A DNA stretch of 64,000 nucleotides from Antrihabitans auranticaus (GCF_016481275.1 NZ_JAEMNW010000001.1:1355531-1419530), one strand, 5' to 3'; numbered from the stretch's first letter, positions 25,375-36,435 are shown. A program made the numbers and translations. The notes: generated by a model not told the origin, from the sequence alone.

Positions 25375-25437
25375 ATGCGCGTTCTCTTCGGCCGATGGTT
25401 GCGCCTCGATGCCGCGGCGGTTCGTCGTGGCCGATGA
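25375..25437 (+). CDS. Possible upstream peptide overlapping the reductase start
   Basis: An ATG at 25375 stands 7 bases after an excellent ribosome site (AAAGGAG, 25361-25367). It opens a 20-codon frame ([10 protein letters not shown], then a basic tail) that ends with TGA at 25435-25437, inside the start region of the carboxylic acid reductase, in another frame. The reductase ATG itself (25409) has no clear ribosome site, so the peptide may serve to deliver ribosomes by translational coupling. Alternatively it is only the best-looking start near a misplaced gene start. Confidence 0.45.
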   Translation: MRVLFGRWLRLDAAAVRRGR

Positions 25438-28400
25438 ACCCCGGCAAACCGGTGCACCCCGGACAACTCTGTCGAAGCGCGTCTCCGACCTGTACGCCGC
25501 TCACCAGGAGCTTCGCGACGCCCGCCCGATCCCCGCGGTAGGTGCCGAGCTACGCGCACCCGGAGTTCGCCTCGCCCAGGTCGTCACGACCGTCATGGAA
25601 CGCTACGCGGATCGCCCTGCCGTCGGGCAGCGCGCATTCGAGTTGGTCCAGGATGCCGACGGCCATCGAACTCGGCACCTTCTGCCCACATTTGCGACCG
25701 TCACCTACCGCGAGTTGTGGTCGCGAGTAGGAGCGGTTGCGTCGGCGCTGCATCACGATCCCGAACATGCCCTGCGTGCAGGCGATTTCGTTGCCACCCT
25801 CGGCTTCATCAGCATCGACTACGCCACTATCGACCTGGCGTGCGTCCACCTCGGCGCGGTTGCCGTGCCGCTCCAGGCAGGCGCGTCCGTCATGCAGCTC
25901 TCGGCGATCATCGCCGAGACGGCGCCCCACACCCTCGCCGTGAGCGCCGAAAGCATCGACACTGCAATAAATCTCGCACTCTCGGGCAATCCCCCGCGCC
26001 GGTTGCTGGTGTTCGACTACCACCCCGATGACGACAGCCATCGTGCAGCATTCGAAGCCGCTCGCGTTCGACTTGTGGACGCGGCAGTGCTCGTCGAAAC
26101 GCTGGACGAAGTTCTCGAACGCGGGCGCGAGTTGCCGTCGGCTCCGCTTTTCGTTCCCGAGGCCGACGACGACCCCCTTGCCCTGCTGATCTATACCTCC
26201 GGCAGCACAGGAACGCCGAAGGGCGCCATGTACACGGACAGTCTGGTCAAGGCGGTGTGGCTGTCGCAGCCAGAAGTCGCCGCCATCAACCTCAATTACA
26301 TGCCGTTGAGCCACATCGCGGGACGTATCACGCTGCAGGGAGTCCTCGCTCGCGGTGGCACCGCGTACTTCACTGCGAAAAGCGACATGTCGACACTTTT
26401 CGAAGACATCGCGCTCACGCGACCGACCGAATTGTTCTTCGTTCCCCGTGTATGCGACATGATCTTTCAGCGCTACCAGAGCGAGATGGACCGACGATCG
26501 ATGCCAGGTGTGGACCTCGACGCTCTCGATTCCGCAGTGAAAGCTGAACTGCGCGAGCATTTTCTCGGCGGTCGCTTCATGTCGGTCGTCGTCGGGAGTG
26601 CGCCGCTGGCGGCAGAAATGAAGACTTTCGTCGAATCGATCATCGAACTGGAACTCCACGACGGATACGGGTCGACCGAAGCCGGCGGCGCAGTTGTGAT
26701 CGACACGATCGTCCGTCGGCCACCAGTGCTCGATTACAAGCTCGTCGACGTACCCGAACTCGGTTATTTCGGTACAGACAAACCGTATTCGCGGGGCGAA
26801 CTGCTGCTGAAGACCACCACGATGATTCCCGGCTACTACAAGCGGCCCGACGTCAATGCCGAGGTCTTCGACACCGACGGCTTCTACCGGACGGGCGACG
26901 TCGTCGCGGAAATAGGGCCCGATCGCTTGGTCTATGTCGACCGTCGCAACAACGTGCTGAAGCTGTCCCAAGGCGAATTCGTGACTGTCGCGAAGGTGGA
27001 GGCCGCGTTCGCGAGCAGCCCACTGCTGGAACAGATTTTCGTCTACGGCAGTAGCGAGCGTGCCTACCTGCTCGCCGTCATCGTGCCGACCGCCGAAGCA
27101 CTCACGCGTGCGGATCTCGAAGGCGCGCTGCGTGAGTCATTGCATCGGATCGCCAAGGATGCCGACCTCAACTCGTACGAGATCCCGCGCGATTTTCTCA
27201 TCGAGACGGAGCCGTTCACCACCGCAAACGGTCTCCTGTCCGAGATCGGTAAGCTGCTGCGGCCCAAGCTGATCGAACGCTACAACGACCGGCTGCAGCA
27301 GCTTTACGCCGACTTGGCCGCAGCAGAGGTCAACAGCCTTGTCGCATTGCGCCACGAGGCCGCGGCGTTGCCCGTGCTCGAGACGATCAGCCGCGCGGTC
27401 ACTGCACTGCTGGGCTGTGCACCGAGCGAACTGCGACCAGACGCGCATTTTGCGGACCTCGGTGGGGATTCCCTATCGGCACTCTCTTTCTCGAATATTC
27501 TGACCGAGATCTTCGACATCACCGTACCGGTCGGAGTGATCGTCAGTCCTGCAAACGGGTTGCAAGACCTTGCGGATTACATTGCCGCAGAGCGAAATTC
27601 CGGTTCGCTTCGGCCGACCTACACGTCAGTGCACGGTTCGCGTGAGCGTGCACTTGCCGCCGAATTGTCGCTGGACAAGTTCATCGACGCCCGAACCCTC
27701 AACGCCGCAAAGAATCTGCCACACGGAGACGGGCGCATTCGCACTGTTCTGCTCACCGGCGCGAACGGCTACCTCGGCCGCTTCCTGTGCCTGGAGTGGC
27801 TCGAGCGAATGGAGCGCGACGGCGGCACGCTGATCTGCATCGTGCGCGGCAGGAATGTGGACGCAGCTCGAGAGCGACTCGACGAAGTATTCGACTCCGG
27901 CGATCCCGCACTGCTCGCCCGCTATTGGGACCTCGCGTCGCGACATCTAGAACTCTTGGCCGGCGACATCGGCGAGGCGAACCTCGGACTCGACGACGAA
28001 ACGTGGAATCGGTTGGCGCAGACAGTCGACCTCATCGTGCACCCCGCCGCCCTCGTGAACCACGTGCTGCCCTACGACCAACTCTTCGGCCCCAATGTTG
28101 TTGGTACTGCCGAAATTATCCGGTTGGCAATCACTACCCGTCTGAAGCCGACCACCTACCTGTCGACTGTGGCAGTGGCCGCGCAGATAGCGCCCTCGGC
28201 CTTCGAAGAGGACGGTGACGTCCGCGAAATGAGCGCGACGCGAACCGTCGGCGACGGTTACGCGAACGGCTATGGGAACAGCAAGTGGGCCGGCGAGGTG
28301 CTGCTGCGAGAGGCACACGATCTGTGCGGCCTCCCCGTCTCGGTTTTCCGATCGGACATGATCCTGGCGCACAGTCGATTCGACGGCCAACTCAACGTGC

Positions 28401-28930
28401 CCGACATGTTTACACGACTCGTACTCAGCGTCGCAGCGACCGGCATTGCGCCGCTCTCGTTCTACCGAACCGACGAGAAGGGCAACCGGCAGCGCGCGCA
28501 TTACGACGGCTTACCGGCCGACTTCGTTGCGGTTGCAGTCACCACACTCGGGGCGGAGGCGACCTCCTGTTTTCAGACCTTCGACGTCGTCAATCCACAC
28601 GACGACGGAATTTCGCTGGACAAGTTCGTCGAATGGCTCATCGACGCCGGACACAACATCCAGCGTATCGATGACTACAGCGACTGGTTCAGCCGTTTCG
28701 AGACGGCGTTGCGGGCGCTACCCGAGAAGCAACGCCAGGCATCCGTACTGCCACTACTGCACGCGTATCGTCGTCCCGCTCTGCCGATTCGTGGTTCCGC
28801 ACTGCCGGCCAAGGGATTCCGCGCCGCAGTGCAGACAGCGAGCACCGAGACCTTCGATGACATTCCACACCTGACCGCGCCACTGATTCGAAAGTACGTG
28901 GCCGACCTGCGCTCGCACGGACTGCTGTAA
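25409..28930 (+). CDS. car: Carboxylic acid reductase
   Basis: A 1173-residue multidomain enzyme that reduces carboxylic acids to aldehydes with ATP and NADPH. Domain order: adenylation domain (about 1-640; P-loop [13 protein letters not shown] near 261), a phosphopantetheine carrier (LGGDSLSAL, Ser near 686) and a short-chain-dehydrogenase-like reductase domain ([12 protein letters not shown] near 780, catalytic YGNSK near 954). It needs 4'-phosphopantetheinylation. Length and order match Nocardia and mycobacterial CARs. ATG at 25409 is the longest start; GTG at 25427 is also possible. It follows two oxidoreductases on the same strand. Confidence 0.95.
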   Translation: MPRRFVVADEPRQTGAPRTTLSKRVSDLYAAHQELRDARPIPAVGAELRAPGVRLAQVVTTVMERYADRPAVGQRAFELVQDADGHRTRHLLPTFATVTYRELWSRVGAVASALHHDPEHALRAGDFVATLGFISIDYATIDLACVHLGAVAVPLQAGASVMQLSAIIAETAPHTLAVSAESIDTAINLALSGNPPRRLLVFDYHPDDDSHRAAFEAARVRLVDAAVLVETLDEVLERGRELPSAPLFVPEADDDPLALLIYTSGSTGTPKGAMYTDSLVKAVWLSQPEVAAINLNYMPLSHIAGRITLQGVLARGGTAYFTAKSDMSTLFEDIALTRPTELFFVPRVCDMIFQRYQSEMDRRSMPGVDLDALDSAVKAELREHFLGGRFMSVVVGSAPLAAEMKTFVESIIELELHDGYGSTEAGGAVVIDTIVRRPPVLDYKLVDVPELGYFGTDKPYSRGELLLKTTTMIPGYYKRPDVNAEVFDTDGFYRTGDVVAEIGPDRLVYVDRRNNVLKLSQGEFVTVAKVEAAFASSPLLEQIFVYGSSERAYLLAVIVPTAEALTRADLEGALRESLHRIAKDADLNSYEIPRDFLIETEPFTTANGLLSEIGKLLRPKLIERYNDRLQQLYADLAAAEVNSLVALRHEAAALPVLETISRAVTALLGCAPSELRPDAHFADLGGDSLSALSFSNILTEIFDITVPVGVIVSPANGLQDLADYIAAERNSGSLRPTYTSVHGSRERALAAELSLDKFIDARTLNAAKNLPHGDGRIRTVLLTGANGYLGRFLCLEWLERMERDGGTLICIVRGRNVDAARERLDEVFDSGDPALLARYWDLASRHLELLAGDIGEANLGLDDETWNRLAQTVDLIVHPAALVNHVLPYDQLFGPNVVGTAEIIRLAITTRLKPTTYLSTVAVAAQIAPSAFEEDGDVREMSATRTVGDGYANGYGNSKWAGEVLLREAHDLCGLPVSVFRSDMILAHSRFDGQLNVPDMFTRLVLSVAATGIAPLSFYRTDEKGNRQRAHYDGLPADFVAVAVTTLGAEATSCFQTFDVVNPHDDGISLDKFVEWLIDAGHNIQRIDDYSDWFSRFETALRALPEKQRQASVLPLLHAYRRPALPIRGSALPAKGFRAAVQTASTETFDDIPHLTAPLIRKYVADLRSHGLL

Positions 28931-28943
28931 TTGCGTGGTGCGC

Positions 28944-30350
28944 ATGTCTCGGAACAGAATCGGAGCAGTCGTCGTGAGCGCATGCGCTCTGGTTATGGCG
29001 CCTTTGCCTGCCAGGGCCGAATCTACCTGGGGCCCAACGCCGCCGCACAATCCATACGTGGGGCAGCCCGGCACCTCAACGATGCACGGTGACGCCGAGT
29101 CCTCGGACACGTCACCGTTCGCCGGACCCGGCACGGGAGACATTGCGATACATGGCTACCCGCTCGCGGCGGCATGCCCGACAATCCTGCAGGGCAGCGA
29201 CGGTCTCGTTCTTGCGCTGTGCACGGCGATACTCGGGCAGGTCCCGACCGTCTACCTGATCGGCCCTTCAGGACCACCACTCGCCGAACTGAGGCTGGCC
29301 AAGGGCAGCCTGCTCGGCGGGGTGTACGCCTACGTCGACAACAACGATCGGCTGGTTGCGCTCGACGGGAATCGGCAGCTGATTCGCGTCGGCCACGAAC
29401 GGGATCGGTCGGGTGCGTGGCGCCTCGGCATCGACGAGTCGATCGACCTGACGGGTGTCATTTCCAGCGACGACGGCGCAACCGGCCTCGTCCCGGATTG
29501 GGAGGGCAACGTGTGGTTCGCCACCGGGAAGGGGCGTGTCGGGGTCGTCGGACCGACAGGCGTTACAGCAGCTACGCAGCTGCCGGAAGGCGAACTGGTT
29601 GCGAACAGTATCTCATCGGCGCCGGGTGGCAGGGTCGCCGTCGCCACGACACACGCCCTCTACGAGCTGGCCACGGACGACACGGGAATGCCGCGCATCC
29701 TCTGGCGTGCAGCGTATGACCGCGGTTCGGCGCGCAAACCCGGCCAACTGAGTTGGGGCACCGGTTCCACACCGACCTACTTCGGCCCAGCCACGGGTGC
29801 CGACTATCTGACCATCGTCGACAACGCGGACGGCCAGGTGCACCTGCTCGTATATCGCTCGGGCAGTGGTGAATTGGTGTGCTCACAGCCAGTGCTCACC
29901 CAGGGAGGTGCGGGCAGCGAGAACTCGCCGATCGGAATAGGCCGATCGGTCGTCGTCGCTAGCACGTACGGCTACCCGTATCCAGCGGTGCCCGACGGTG
30001 CCGGCCCGGCACAGCCCGCGTCGGCTCCGTTCGTCGGAGGAATGACCCGCGTCGACGTAGCCGAGGCTGGCTGTCACACCGTGTGGGACAACCGAATTCG
30101 CAGCTCCGCGGTGCCGCGCCTCTCGACTGCCGACGGCAACATCTACACCGTCTCCCGCGTCGGCGCTGACACCACAACCCCGCTCGACGGCTACACGTTC
30201 ACGGTTGTCGATCCCGAAACAGGGAGTGTGTTGTCCGACCGACCGCTACCCGCGACCATCGTCAACGATCCGCTACAGACCGCGCCGCTCATAACCCGCG
30301 ACGGTCAGTTACTGCAGGGCACGATCACTGGGATCCTGCGGATCAGCTAG
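28944..30350 (+). CDS. Secreted beta-propeller-like protein
   Basis: A 468-residue exported protein. ATG at 28944 (in-frame GTGs at 28935 and 28938) is followed by a signal peptide ending PLPARAES. The mature part holds repeated short strand units with Asp/Gly turns (NNDRLVALDGNRQLIRV, PDWEGNVWFATGKGRVGVV, GGRVAVATTHALYELA, ADGNIYTVSRVG), as expected for a PQQ- or WD-like propeller. No catalytic residues are evident. It starts 13 bases after the reductase gene and may be in the same transcript. Function unknown. Confidence 0.7.
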   Translation: MSRNRIGAVVVSACALVMAPLPARAESTWGPTPPHNPYVGQPGTSTMHGDAESSDTSPFAGPGTGDIAIHGYPLAAACPTILQGSDGLVLALCTAILGQVPTVYLIGPSGPPLAELRLAKGSLLGGVYAYVDNNDRLVALDGNRQLIRVGHERDRSGAWRLGIDESIDLTGVISSDDGATGLVPDWEGNVWFATGKGRVGVVGPTGVTAATQLPEGELVANSISSAPGGRVAVATTHALYELATDDTGMPRILWRAAYDRGSARKPGQLSWGTGSTPTYFGPATGADYLTIVDNADGQVHLLVYRSGSGELVCSQPVLTQGGAGSENSPIGIGRSVVVASTYGYPYPAVPDGAGPAQPASAPFVGGMTRVDVAEAGCHTVWDNRIRSSAVPRLSTADGNIYTVSRVGADTTTPLDGYTFTVVDPETGSVLSDRPLPATIVNDPLQTAPLITRDGQLLQGTITGILRIS

Positions 30351-30557
30351 CTTCCTGTAACCCACACCGAGCCCCTACCGCCTCCAGAACCCCACGCGCC
30401 ACAGCGTCGACCATGTACGGACATTTGCGGGTAGACTGGGCACTCCAGGACGGTGCAACTTTCCCTTCGTGGCGATCACAGATGTCGGCTGACACCGGCT
30501 CACTCGCCGCGCATTGATTGCCGCTCGGCGTCACCATTAGTAAGGGGTCTAGCCCAT
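30351..30557. other. Gap with a short echo of the DUF2252 C-terminus
   Basis: No convincing gene is seen in these 207 bases. On the minus strand, bases about 30360-30420 read CPYMVDAVARGVLEAVG, sharing MVDAVARG with the C-terminal tail of the DUF2252 protein 350 bases away (LMVDAVARGELP). This could be a decayed fragment of a duplicate or chance. Confidence 0.3.
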
Positions 30558-30719
30558 ATGTCCAATCTCGACATGTCCGAACTCGACGAACCGACACTCA
30601 GCGAGCACCAGCTCGACACCTTCCGCCAAGCCCAAAGGCTTGTCGCCGGGCACTCGATCGATGCCCCCGACTGCCGGATTCTGCTCGCGATGCTCGGCAT
30701 TCCCGAGAACGCGGTATAG
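30558..30719 (+). CDS. Small acidic hypothetical protein (53 residues)
   Basis: A 53-residue protein starting with ATG at 30558 (MSNLDMSELDEPTLSEHQLD). It is acidic at the front, with one probable helix (HQLDTFRQAQRLVAG) and a C-terminal ILLAMLGIPENAV. No signal peptide or known motif. The frame extends upstream but the longer form is Arg-rich and implausible. It is convergent with the DUF2252 gene (7-base gap). Translation is likely but unproven. Confidence 0.5.
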   Translation: MSNLDMSELDEPTLSEHQLDTFRQAQRLVAGHSIDAPDCRILLAMLGIPENAV

Positions 30720-30726
30720 GCCTCAG

Positions 30727-32181
30727 CTAGTCCGGGGACTCACACGGCAGTTCCCCGCGCGCGACCGCATCGACCATCAAGCCATGGTCGATCTCCGTTT
30801 GGTCGGCGTACGCGCGAGAAAAGCGGCACAGCGCAACCTCGAGTTTGTCGGATTTCCCCACGTATCCGGCGATCATCGAGGCACCGCTCGTGCGAGCGTG
30901 ACCCTTTGCGAGTAGCCGACCACAGATTCCGGCATAGTCGGTGAGAGCCGACGGTGTCAGGTGATCGATCGCGATTGTGCCTTTCATATTCCGGAACTGC
31001 CGCACGTAATACTGGCGGCCTTCGACCGTGGTCCACCCGAGCAGCGGATCGCTGACGGTCTGCAGTGCCTGCTGATACTCGACGACGCGCCTGCCCTGAT
31101 GGTCGTGCCATGCGGAGTCGCCGTGCACGAAAGGGGCGACCACCGAGCGCCGGGCCTGCTTGAGCTGCAGGAAGACGACGTCGTCCGGGCTGCTGCCTTC
31201 GCACAGTGCGACATACGCCCGCAACCCGACGCTGCCGACTCCGACGACCTTGTGTGCAACATCGACAAGCGTGTACCCGCTGAGCACGCGCCGCCAGTGG
31301 CTCGGCAACGTGCCGAGATAGTCGTCGAGGCCCTCGGCAAGATGGTCGGCTTCGGCGTCCGGTAACCGCGAGATAAGTGGCGGCTCCGTCACGATTCGCC
31401 GGCGCCCCTCGGCCTCCTCTGTGAACCTGGGCAGCGCACGATCGCTGACCCGCCGCTGCGCCCGTTCCGCCGAACGCTCGATCTCCTTGCGCAGTAACTC
31501 ATCCGACGCCGTCGTCTGCAAGCGGCCGCGATCGAGTCGCTCGAAAGATCTTGCAAGCAGAGGCTGCTCGGCCAGCCAACGAATATGCTTGCGGTACATG
31601 GCAACACACGACTCGACAGCATCGGCACATTGCTCTTCCGTGGCCGAGTTCTGCCGTCCCGCAATCCAAATACTTGCCGTGAGCCGACGAACGTCCCACT
31701 CCCAGCCGCCGGGATGTGCTTCGTCGAAATCGTTCAGGTCGAGCACAAGATCGCGTTCCGGCGACGCGTAGAAGCCGAAGTTTCCCAGGTGTGCGTCGCC
31801 GCAGATCACTGGCCGGATGCCGGTGGCAGGCAGTAGCGAGAGGTCGTAGGCCATGACGATCGCCGACCCGCGCAGAAACCCATATGGCGAGGCCACCATT
31901 CGACCCACCCGAACCGGAATCAGCGAATCGATTCGGCCCCGGTGCGATTCGTTGACGAGGGCGATGACATACGGGCGATCTCGATCGGTTCGCCATTCGC
32001 CGAGTGACGATCTCGGCGTCTCCCCGCGCATCTTCCTGCCCAGCGAATAACGCTCCTCCCGCGGCATCGCCTGCCGCCGCAAAGACGCATAGTCTGTGCC
32101 GTCGGCCGTCGGGACTACGACATGGTGACCGGCGCCGCCACTGTCACTCGAACGAGCTTCCGGTTTCTGTTCGGCGTCCAT
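30727..32181 (-). CDS. DUF2252 family protein
   Basis: A 484-residue cytoplasmic protein of the DUF2252 family. Signature blocks are RGSAIVMAYDLSLLPATGIRPVICGDAHLGNFGFYASPERDLVLDLNDFDE, here with GDAHLGNFG and DLNDFDEAHPG, which resemble the catalytic and metal-binding loops of aminoglycoside phosphotransferase-like kinases. VFLQLKQARRSV contains a likely ATP-site Lys. Members are uncharacterised, possibly small-molecule kinases. It is followed on the same strand by nothing in frame and preceded by the NHL kinase gene upstream of it, 47 bases away. Family firm, substrate unknown. Confidence 0.85.
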   Translation of the reverse strand: MDAEQKPEARSSDSGGAGHHVVVPTADGTDYASLRRQAMPREERYSLGRKMRGETPRSSLGEWRTDRDRPYVIALVNESHRGRIDSLIPVRVGRMVASPYGFLRGSAIVMAYDLSLLPATGIRPVICGDAHLGNFGFYASPERDLVLDLNDFDEAHPGGWEWDVRRLTASIWIAGRQNSATEEQCADAVESCVAMYRKHIRWLAEQPLLARSFERLDRGRLQTTASDELLRKEIERSAERAQRRVSDRALPRFTEEAEGRRRIVTEPPLISRLPDAEADHLAEGLDDYLGTLPSHWRRVLSGYTLVDVAHKVVGVGSVGLRAYVALCEGSSPDDVVFLQLKQARRSVVAPFVHGDSAWHDHQGRRVVEYQQALQTVSDPLLGWTTVEGRQYYVRQFRNMKGTIAIDHLTPSALTDYAGICGRLLAKGHARTSGASMIAGYVGKSDKLEVALCRFSRAYADQTEIDHGLMVDAVARGELPCESPD

Positions 32182-32228
32182 ATGCCAATAGTGCGCGCCT
32201 ACTCCGCATTGTTCGCGCTGTTTGCGCG

Positions 32229-34127
32229 TCAGCCTGCCGACAGTTCGAGGATTTGGTTGGTCTCGGTGAGGTTGACGACGTACACGCTTCCGTTCGAGCC
32301 GACTGCCACATCGCGCGGATATTGCAGGCCGTCGAATGGCAGCACGACCTGATCGGACGATCCCGTAGCAAGCTTGACCACCCGGTTGTTCCCGTTGTCG
32401 GCCACGAATACATCGCCTGCATCGTTCAGAGCAATACCGACGGGGTAGCTGAGTCCGCGAAACGGCAGCGTGACCGCAGTGTCCGATCCTGCTGCGAGTT
32501 CGAGAACGCGGCTGTTCCCGCTGTCGGCGACGAAGACATCGCCGGCCTCGTTCACCGCCACACCCGTTGGATCCACGAGGTCGTCGAACGGCAGCACAAC
32601 CTGTTGCCCAACGCCGTTGGCGAGCATCAGGACTCGTGAATTCTGCGCGTCCGTGACGTAGACGTTCCCGGACGAGTCGACCGCGATGTCGACGACCAGA
32701 CTGACGCCGGTGAAGGGTACGACTCGCAGGTCTACACCATTGCTCCGCAACACTTTGCCCGACAGGTACTCGATGACGTAGACCTCTCCGGAGCCGCGGA
32801 CCGCTACCCCGGTCGGCCCCTCGAGATCAGCGGAGAACGGCACGACTTCCTGCGTCGCAGACCCCGCCGGCAACTTCAGCACGCGGCCGTCGGCCGAATC
32901 GATCGTGTAGACGTCGCCCGTGGCACTGACGGCCAATCCGCTGAGACTCGCAGGGGTGAACGGGAGCACGCGCTGTACCTGCGCGGCATCGATCGCTGTC
33001 GCAGTGGTCGTTCCGGTCGCGGTCGACTTTCGAGCCGAGTCGCTGGGCCACAGGACGAACGCCAGGATCCCCACGAGCACGAGTGCCACGGCAACGGCGA
33101 CTATCGCCGCGGTATGCCGACTCGGTGGCGGCGGCATCCCGGGATTGTGTCCAGGCGTGAACTGTTGTGGTGCAGCCCAACCCGGACTGGGCGGGTACCC
33201 ACCTGCCGCCACGTAGGTCTGCGGCTGGGCGACCCTCGGCGGCTCGACGGTGCGCACAACCGTCGGCTGCGGCGGGCGCGCCTGCAGCGCTCGGCGCGCT
33301 CCCGCGGCCAACTCTCCACAGCTGGGGTAACGCCCTTCGCGGTTCTTTGCCAATGCTCGCCCGATGACGGCGTCGAACGCAGGTGAAATCCCCGGACGGA
33401 CCGCACTCGGACGTGGGATCGGTTGACTGAGGTGGCCGTGCATGATCGTGGCGGCTGCCGGACCTGGATAGGGCGGTACCCCGGTCAACAAGTGAAACAG
33501 CGTGCAGCCCAACGAGTACACGTCCGCGCGATGGTCGAGTGGCAGGCCCTGAATCTGTTCAGGCGATGCATAGACGAGAGTCGCGACGAGCATTCCGGAC
33601 TTTGTGAGATGAGCGGTGTCGTCGATTGCTTTCGCGATCCCGAAATCGGCGAGCAACACCCACTCGGACGCGCCCGGATGAGCCGCGTCCGCCAGCAGAA
33701 TGTTCGCGGGCTTCACGTCTCGGTGCAGGACTCCGACCGAATGCGCATAGTCGAGCGCCCGACCCGTTTCGGTGATGATGTGGATCACGCGACCCGGCGG
33801 CAAGGGACCGTCTCGGAGGAGTTTCGAAGCGTCCGTACCGGATACGTACTGCATCGCAATCCACAGTTGGTCGCCCAGGCGGCCACGGTCGTAGACGGGC
33901 ACGATGTTCGGATGCTGAAGTCTGGCGGCGTGCTCGGCTTCCTGCTCGAAGCGCGAGCGGACGTAGTCGTCTGCGGTGAGACTGCGATGCAGCAGCTTGA
34001 GTGCGACCTTGCGCGGCAGGTTGGGATGGTTGGCGAGGTAGACGCCGCCCATCCCGCCGACACCGAGGACGGCCTCGATCGTGTACCCGGCGAACGAGTC
34101 GCCAGGTCCGAGGTCAGCTCCGCTCAT
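32229..34127 (-). CDS. Receptor-like Ser/Thr protein kinase with NHL propeller (PknD-like)
   Basis: A 632-residue membrane kinase. Cytoplasmic kinase domain about 14-280: glycine loop LGVGGMGGVY, Lys44 in VALKLLH, HRDVKPANILL with Asp137, DFG at 161-163 and ASPEQ. A Pro-rich linker follows, then one membrane helix (339-360), then an outer sensor of about six NHL repeats (DIAVDSSGNVYVTDAQNSRVLML, GVAVNEAGDVFVADSGNSRVLEL and similar). This layout matches mycobacterial PknD. It senses an unknown outside signal and phosphorylates cytoplasmic targets. ATG 34127 gives the expected N-terminus; the frame is open further upstream without domain support. Confidence 0.9.
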   Translation of the reverse strand: MSGADLGPGDSFAGYTIEAVLGVGGMGGVYLANHPNLPRKVALKLLHRSLTADDYVRSRFEQEAEHAARLQHPNIVPVYDRGRLGDQLWIAMQYVSGTDASKLLRDGPLPPGRVIHIITETGRALDYAHSVGVLHRDVKPANILLADAAHPGASEWVLLADFGIAKAIDDTAHLTKSGMLVATLVYASPEQIQGLPLDHRADVYSLGCTLFHLLTGVPPYPGPAAATIMHGHLSQPIPRPSAVRPGISPAFDAVIGRALAKNREGRYPSCGELAAGARRALQARPPQPTVVRTVEPPRVAQPQTYVAAGGYPPSPGWAAPQQFTPGHNPGMPPPPSRHTAAIVAVAVALVLVGILAFVLWPSDSARKSTATGTTTATAIDAAQVQRVLPFTPASLSGLAVSATGDVYTIDSADGRVLKLPAGSATQEVVPFSADLEGPTGVAVRGSGEVYVIEYLSGKVLRSNGVDLRVVPFTGVSLVVDIAVDSSGNVYVTDAQNSRVLMLANGVGQQVVLPFDDLVDPTGVAVNEAGDVFVADSGNSRVLELAAGSDTAVTLPFRGLSYPVGIALNDAGDVFVADNGNNRVVKLATGSSDQVVLPFDGLQYPRDVAVGSNGSVYVVNLTETNQILELSAG

Positions 34128-34188
34128 CGGTAAACCCGTCTTCCCGCGATAACGCGAGAATACGACCAACTGACCGTGCGCGTGGCTG

Positions 34189-34659
34189 CTACGGCAGTCG
34201 AGCCGGTTCGTAGGCTCCGATTGCTGCGACCTTCGCCGCCGACGCGGAAGACTCGTCGAACCGATAGCCGAGCCACTCTGTGACCAAGCGCCGAGCGAGT
34301 TCGATTCCGACGACTCGCTGGCCGAGGCACAGTACCTGTGCGTCGTTGCTGAGGATCGCACGCTCGACGGAGAAGCTGTCGTGCGCGGTCACGGCCCGAA
34401 CACCCGGCACTTTGTTCGCGCTGATCGCCACTCCCAGACCGGTTCCGCAAACGAGTAGCGCCCGGTCGGCAGTGCCATCAGCAACCATGCGGGCGGCAGT
34501 TACCGCGACGTGCGGATACGCGGTGTGTTCGTCCGGACCGACACCGACGTCGACAACGGTCGCGACCCTCGAATCTGCTTCGAGGTCGCGGCGGAGCGCG
34601 TCTTTGTATTGCAGGCCGGCATCGTCGCAGCCGACCACAATTCGCAATCGATCACTCAT
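34189..34659 (-). CDS. RpiB/LacAB-family sugar-phosphate isomerase
   Basis: A 156-residue isomerase of the RpiB family. [15 protein letters not shown] is the N-terminal phosphate/ring-opening region (Asp-Asp), and [24 protein letters not shown] carries the catalytic Cys-Gly-Thr-Gly block. It interconverts aldose and ketose phosphates. In M. smegmatis an RpiB homologue (DerI) isomerises D-erythrulose-4-phosphate to D-erythrose-4-phosphate, which fits the kinase next door. ATG 34659 overlaps the stop of the DhaK-DhaL gene, so it is the last gene of that operon. Confidence 0.85.
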   Translation of the reverse strand: MSDRLRIVVGCDDAGLQYKDALRRDLEADSRVATVVDVGVGPDEHTAYPHVAVTAARMVADGTADRALLVCGTGLGVAISANKVPGVRAVTAHDSFSVERAILSNDAQVLCLGQRVVGIELARRLVTEWLGYRFDESSASAAKVAAIGAYEPARLP

Positions 34660-36392
34660 TTCGTAACGCTCCGTTCGGTTTCGAAAAGTTCGGCGACAGT
34701 GCCGACGCACATCGCAAGGGATACCGCGCCGGCATCGGGGGCGCCGAGACTCTTCTCGGCGAGCGGACGAGCGCGGCCTATCTTCGGCCGCAGGGCGGCG
34801 GTTGCGGCAGCGGAGTCGTGGGCAACGTCAACGGCCGCTGCCCATGCCGCCCGCCAACTCTGTCCAGCGCTGACGGCAGATTCGACCGATTCGACGAACG
34901 GCAACAGCGAGTCGAGCATCGTTTTGTCGCCAGGCTTGGCGCCACCCAATTGGACCAGTGCGTCGTAGCCTGCCCGCAGCGCCGCAGCCACCGTCGCGTC
35001 GTCGGGTATGCCGTGGTCGCCGAGTGTGCGGCCGATCGCGCCGAGGGCAGCACCCCAGAGCACGCCCGAGGTGCCACCTGCCTGGTCGGCCCATGCCGCG
35101 CCGGCGGCGCCGAGCACAGCGGAAATCCCACTATGGCGTTGCACGGCATCCGCTGCGGCCGAGGCGGCTGCGGCTGAGCCGCGGACCATCCCGCGACCGT
35201 GGTCGCCGTCGCCTGCGATGGCGTCGATGCGCCCGAGCCTGTCCTCTGCACCGGCCATCGTGCGGTTGATCGCTGCGATGGCGTCGGCCGCGAACCGGCC
35301 GCAGAGCCGCGACGCGTCGTCGGAGACCACGACGGCCACAGAATCCAGTTCGATTGTGGTGCTGACTGTTTCACGACGAACTCCAGCAACCGGTGCCGCG
35401 CTGCCTTTGCGATATGCAGGCGTATCCGCCGGTGCGGTCCACAGGCGTTCGAGTTCTTCGTCGAGCCAGGTGATCGTCAACGAACACCCTGCCATGTCAA
35501 GGCTCGTCACCAGCTCACCGACTTCCGGCTCGATGACGACGTAGCCCGCTGCCGCCAGCAAAGAAGAAACGGTCTTCCACACCACGAACAGTTCCTCGTA
35601 CTTCGTGCGGCCGAGCCCGTTGAGAATTGCGGCGACACGGTTACCCGCGCCGACCGGACGTTCGGCGAGCACGCCGCGGACGAGTACCTCGGCAAGTTCC
35701 CGGGCAGTGGGCAACGGGTGACTCGCAACTCCGGGTTCGCCATGGATCCCGAGACCGAGGCCCATCGTGGCCGGCTCGACCGCGAAAAGCGGCGACCTCG
35801 CTCCCGGCATAGTGCAGCCCTCGAATGCGACACCGAGTGTGCGCGTGGCGTCGTTCGTCACACGTGCGATCCGCTCGACCTCGTCGAGGGCGTGGCCCTC
35901 TTCGGCTGCCGCACTCGCACAACGGAACACGGTAAAGTCCCCGGCAATTCCGCGCCGCTTTCCGATGTCTTCGATCGACGCGCTGGCGATGTCGTCCGTG
36001 ACAGCCACGAAGCGAGTGTCGATGCCTTCGGATCGCAGTTGAGCTACGGCCAATCCGAAGTTCATGACGTCACCCGCGTAGTTGCCAGTGAGAAAGAGAA
36101 CCCCGGCTGTGCCGTGTGCGGCGCGGGCAACCGATGCGGCTTGTTGGGCCGACGGGGACGTGAAGATATTGCCGACAACAGCTCCGTCGGCGAAACCTCG
36201 GCCTACGACTCCGCAGAACGCGGGGTAGTGCCCGGACCCACCCCCGACCACGACCGCGACCTTCCCCTCGGGCGTCTTCGTAGCGCGGACAACGCCGCCG
36301 GGTACACCGACGACATAGCGTGCGTTCGCGTCGAGAAAACCCTCGAGCATGTCCTCGGTGAAAGTTGCGGGATCGTTGAACAGTCGAGTCAT
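34656..36392 (-). CDS. DhaK-DhaL fusion kinase (erythrulose/dihydroxyacetone type)
   Basis: A 578-residue ATP-dependent ketose kinase. The DhaK half shows GGGSGH (50-55) and GIHGEPG with His217, which binds the carbonyl of the substrate covalently. The DhaL half has [11 protein letters not shown] for Mg-ATP and [12 protein letters not shown]. The one-chain form uses ATP rather than phosphoenolpyruvate. In mycobacteria such proteins phosphorylate L-erythrulose (LerK) or D-erythrulose (DerK). Neighbours (RpiB-like, SDR, TIM-barrel isomerase, transketolase) support a tetrulose over dihydroxyacetone, though both remain possible. Confidence 0.85.
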   Translation of the reverse strand: MTRLFNDPATFTEDMLEGFLDANARYVVGVPGGVVRATKTPEGKVAVVVGGGSGHYPAFCGVVGRGFADGAVVGNIFTSPSAQQAASVARAAHGTAGVLFLTGNYAGDVMNFGLAVAQLRSEGIDTRFVAVTDDIASASIEDIGKRRGIAGDFTVFRCASAAAEEGHALDEVERIARVTNDATRTLGVAFEGCTMPGARSPLFAVEPATMGLGLGIHGEPGVASHPLPTARELAEVLVRGVLAERPVGAGNRVAAILNGLGRTKYEELFVVWKTVSSLLAAAGYVVIEPEVGELVTSLDMAGCSLTITWLDEELERLWTAPADTPAYRKGSAAPVAGVRRETVSTTIELDSVAVVVSDDASRLCGRFAADAIAAINRTMAGAEDRLGRIDAIAGDGDHGRGMVRGSAAAASAAADAVQRHSGISAVLGAAGAAWADQAGGTSGVLWGAALGAIGRTLGDHGIPDDATVAAALRAGYDALVQLGGAKPGDKTMLDSLLPFVESVESAVSAGQSWRAAWAAAVDVAHDSAAATAALRPKIGRARPLAEKSLGAPDAGAVSLAMCVGTVAELFETERSVTK

Positions 36393-36435
36393 GATGTGCC
36401 TCTGGAGTATTCGGTGGACTGCGGGCGAATGCCCG

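Noticed and set aside
25550-26971. 473-codon open frame antisense to carboxylic acid reductase
   Set aside because: No domains, odd composition, and the sense strand encodes an unmistakable CAR adenylation domain.
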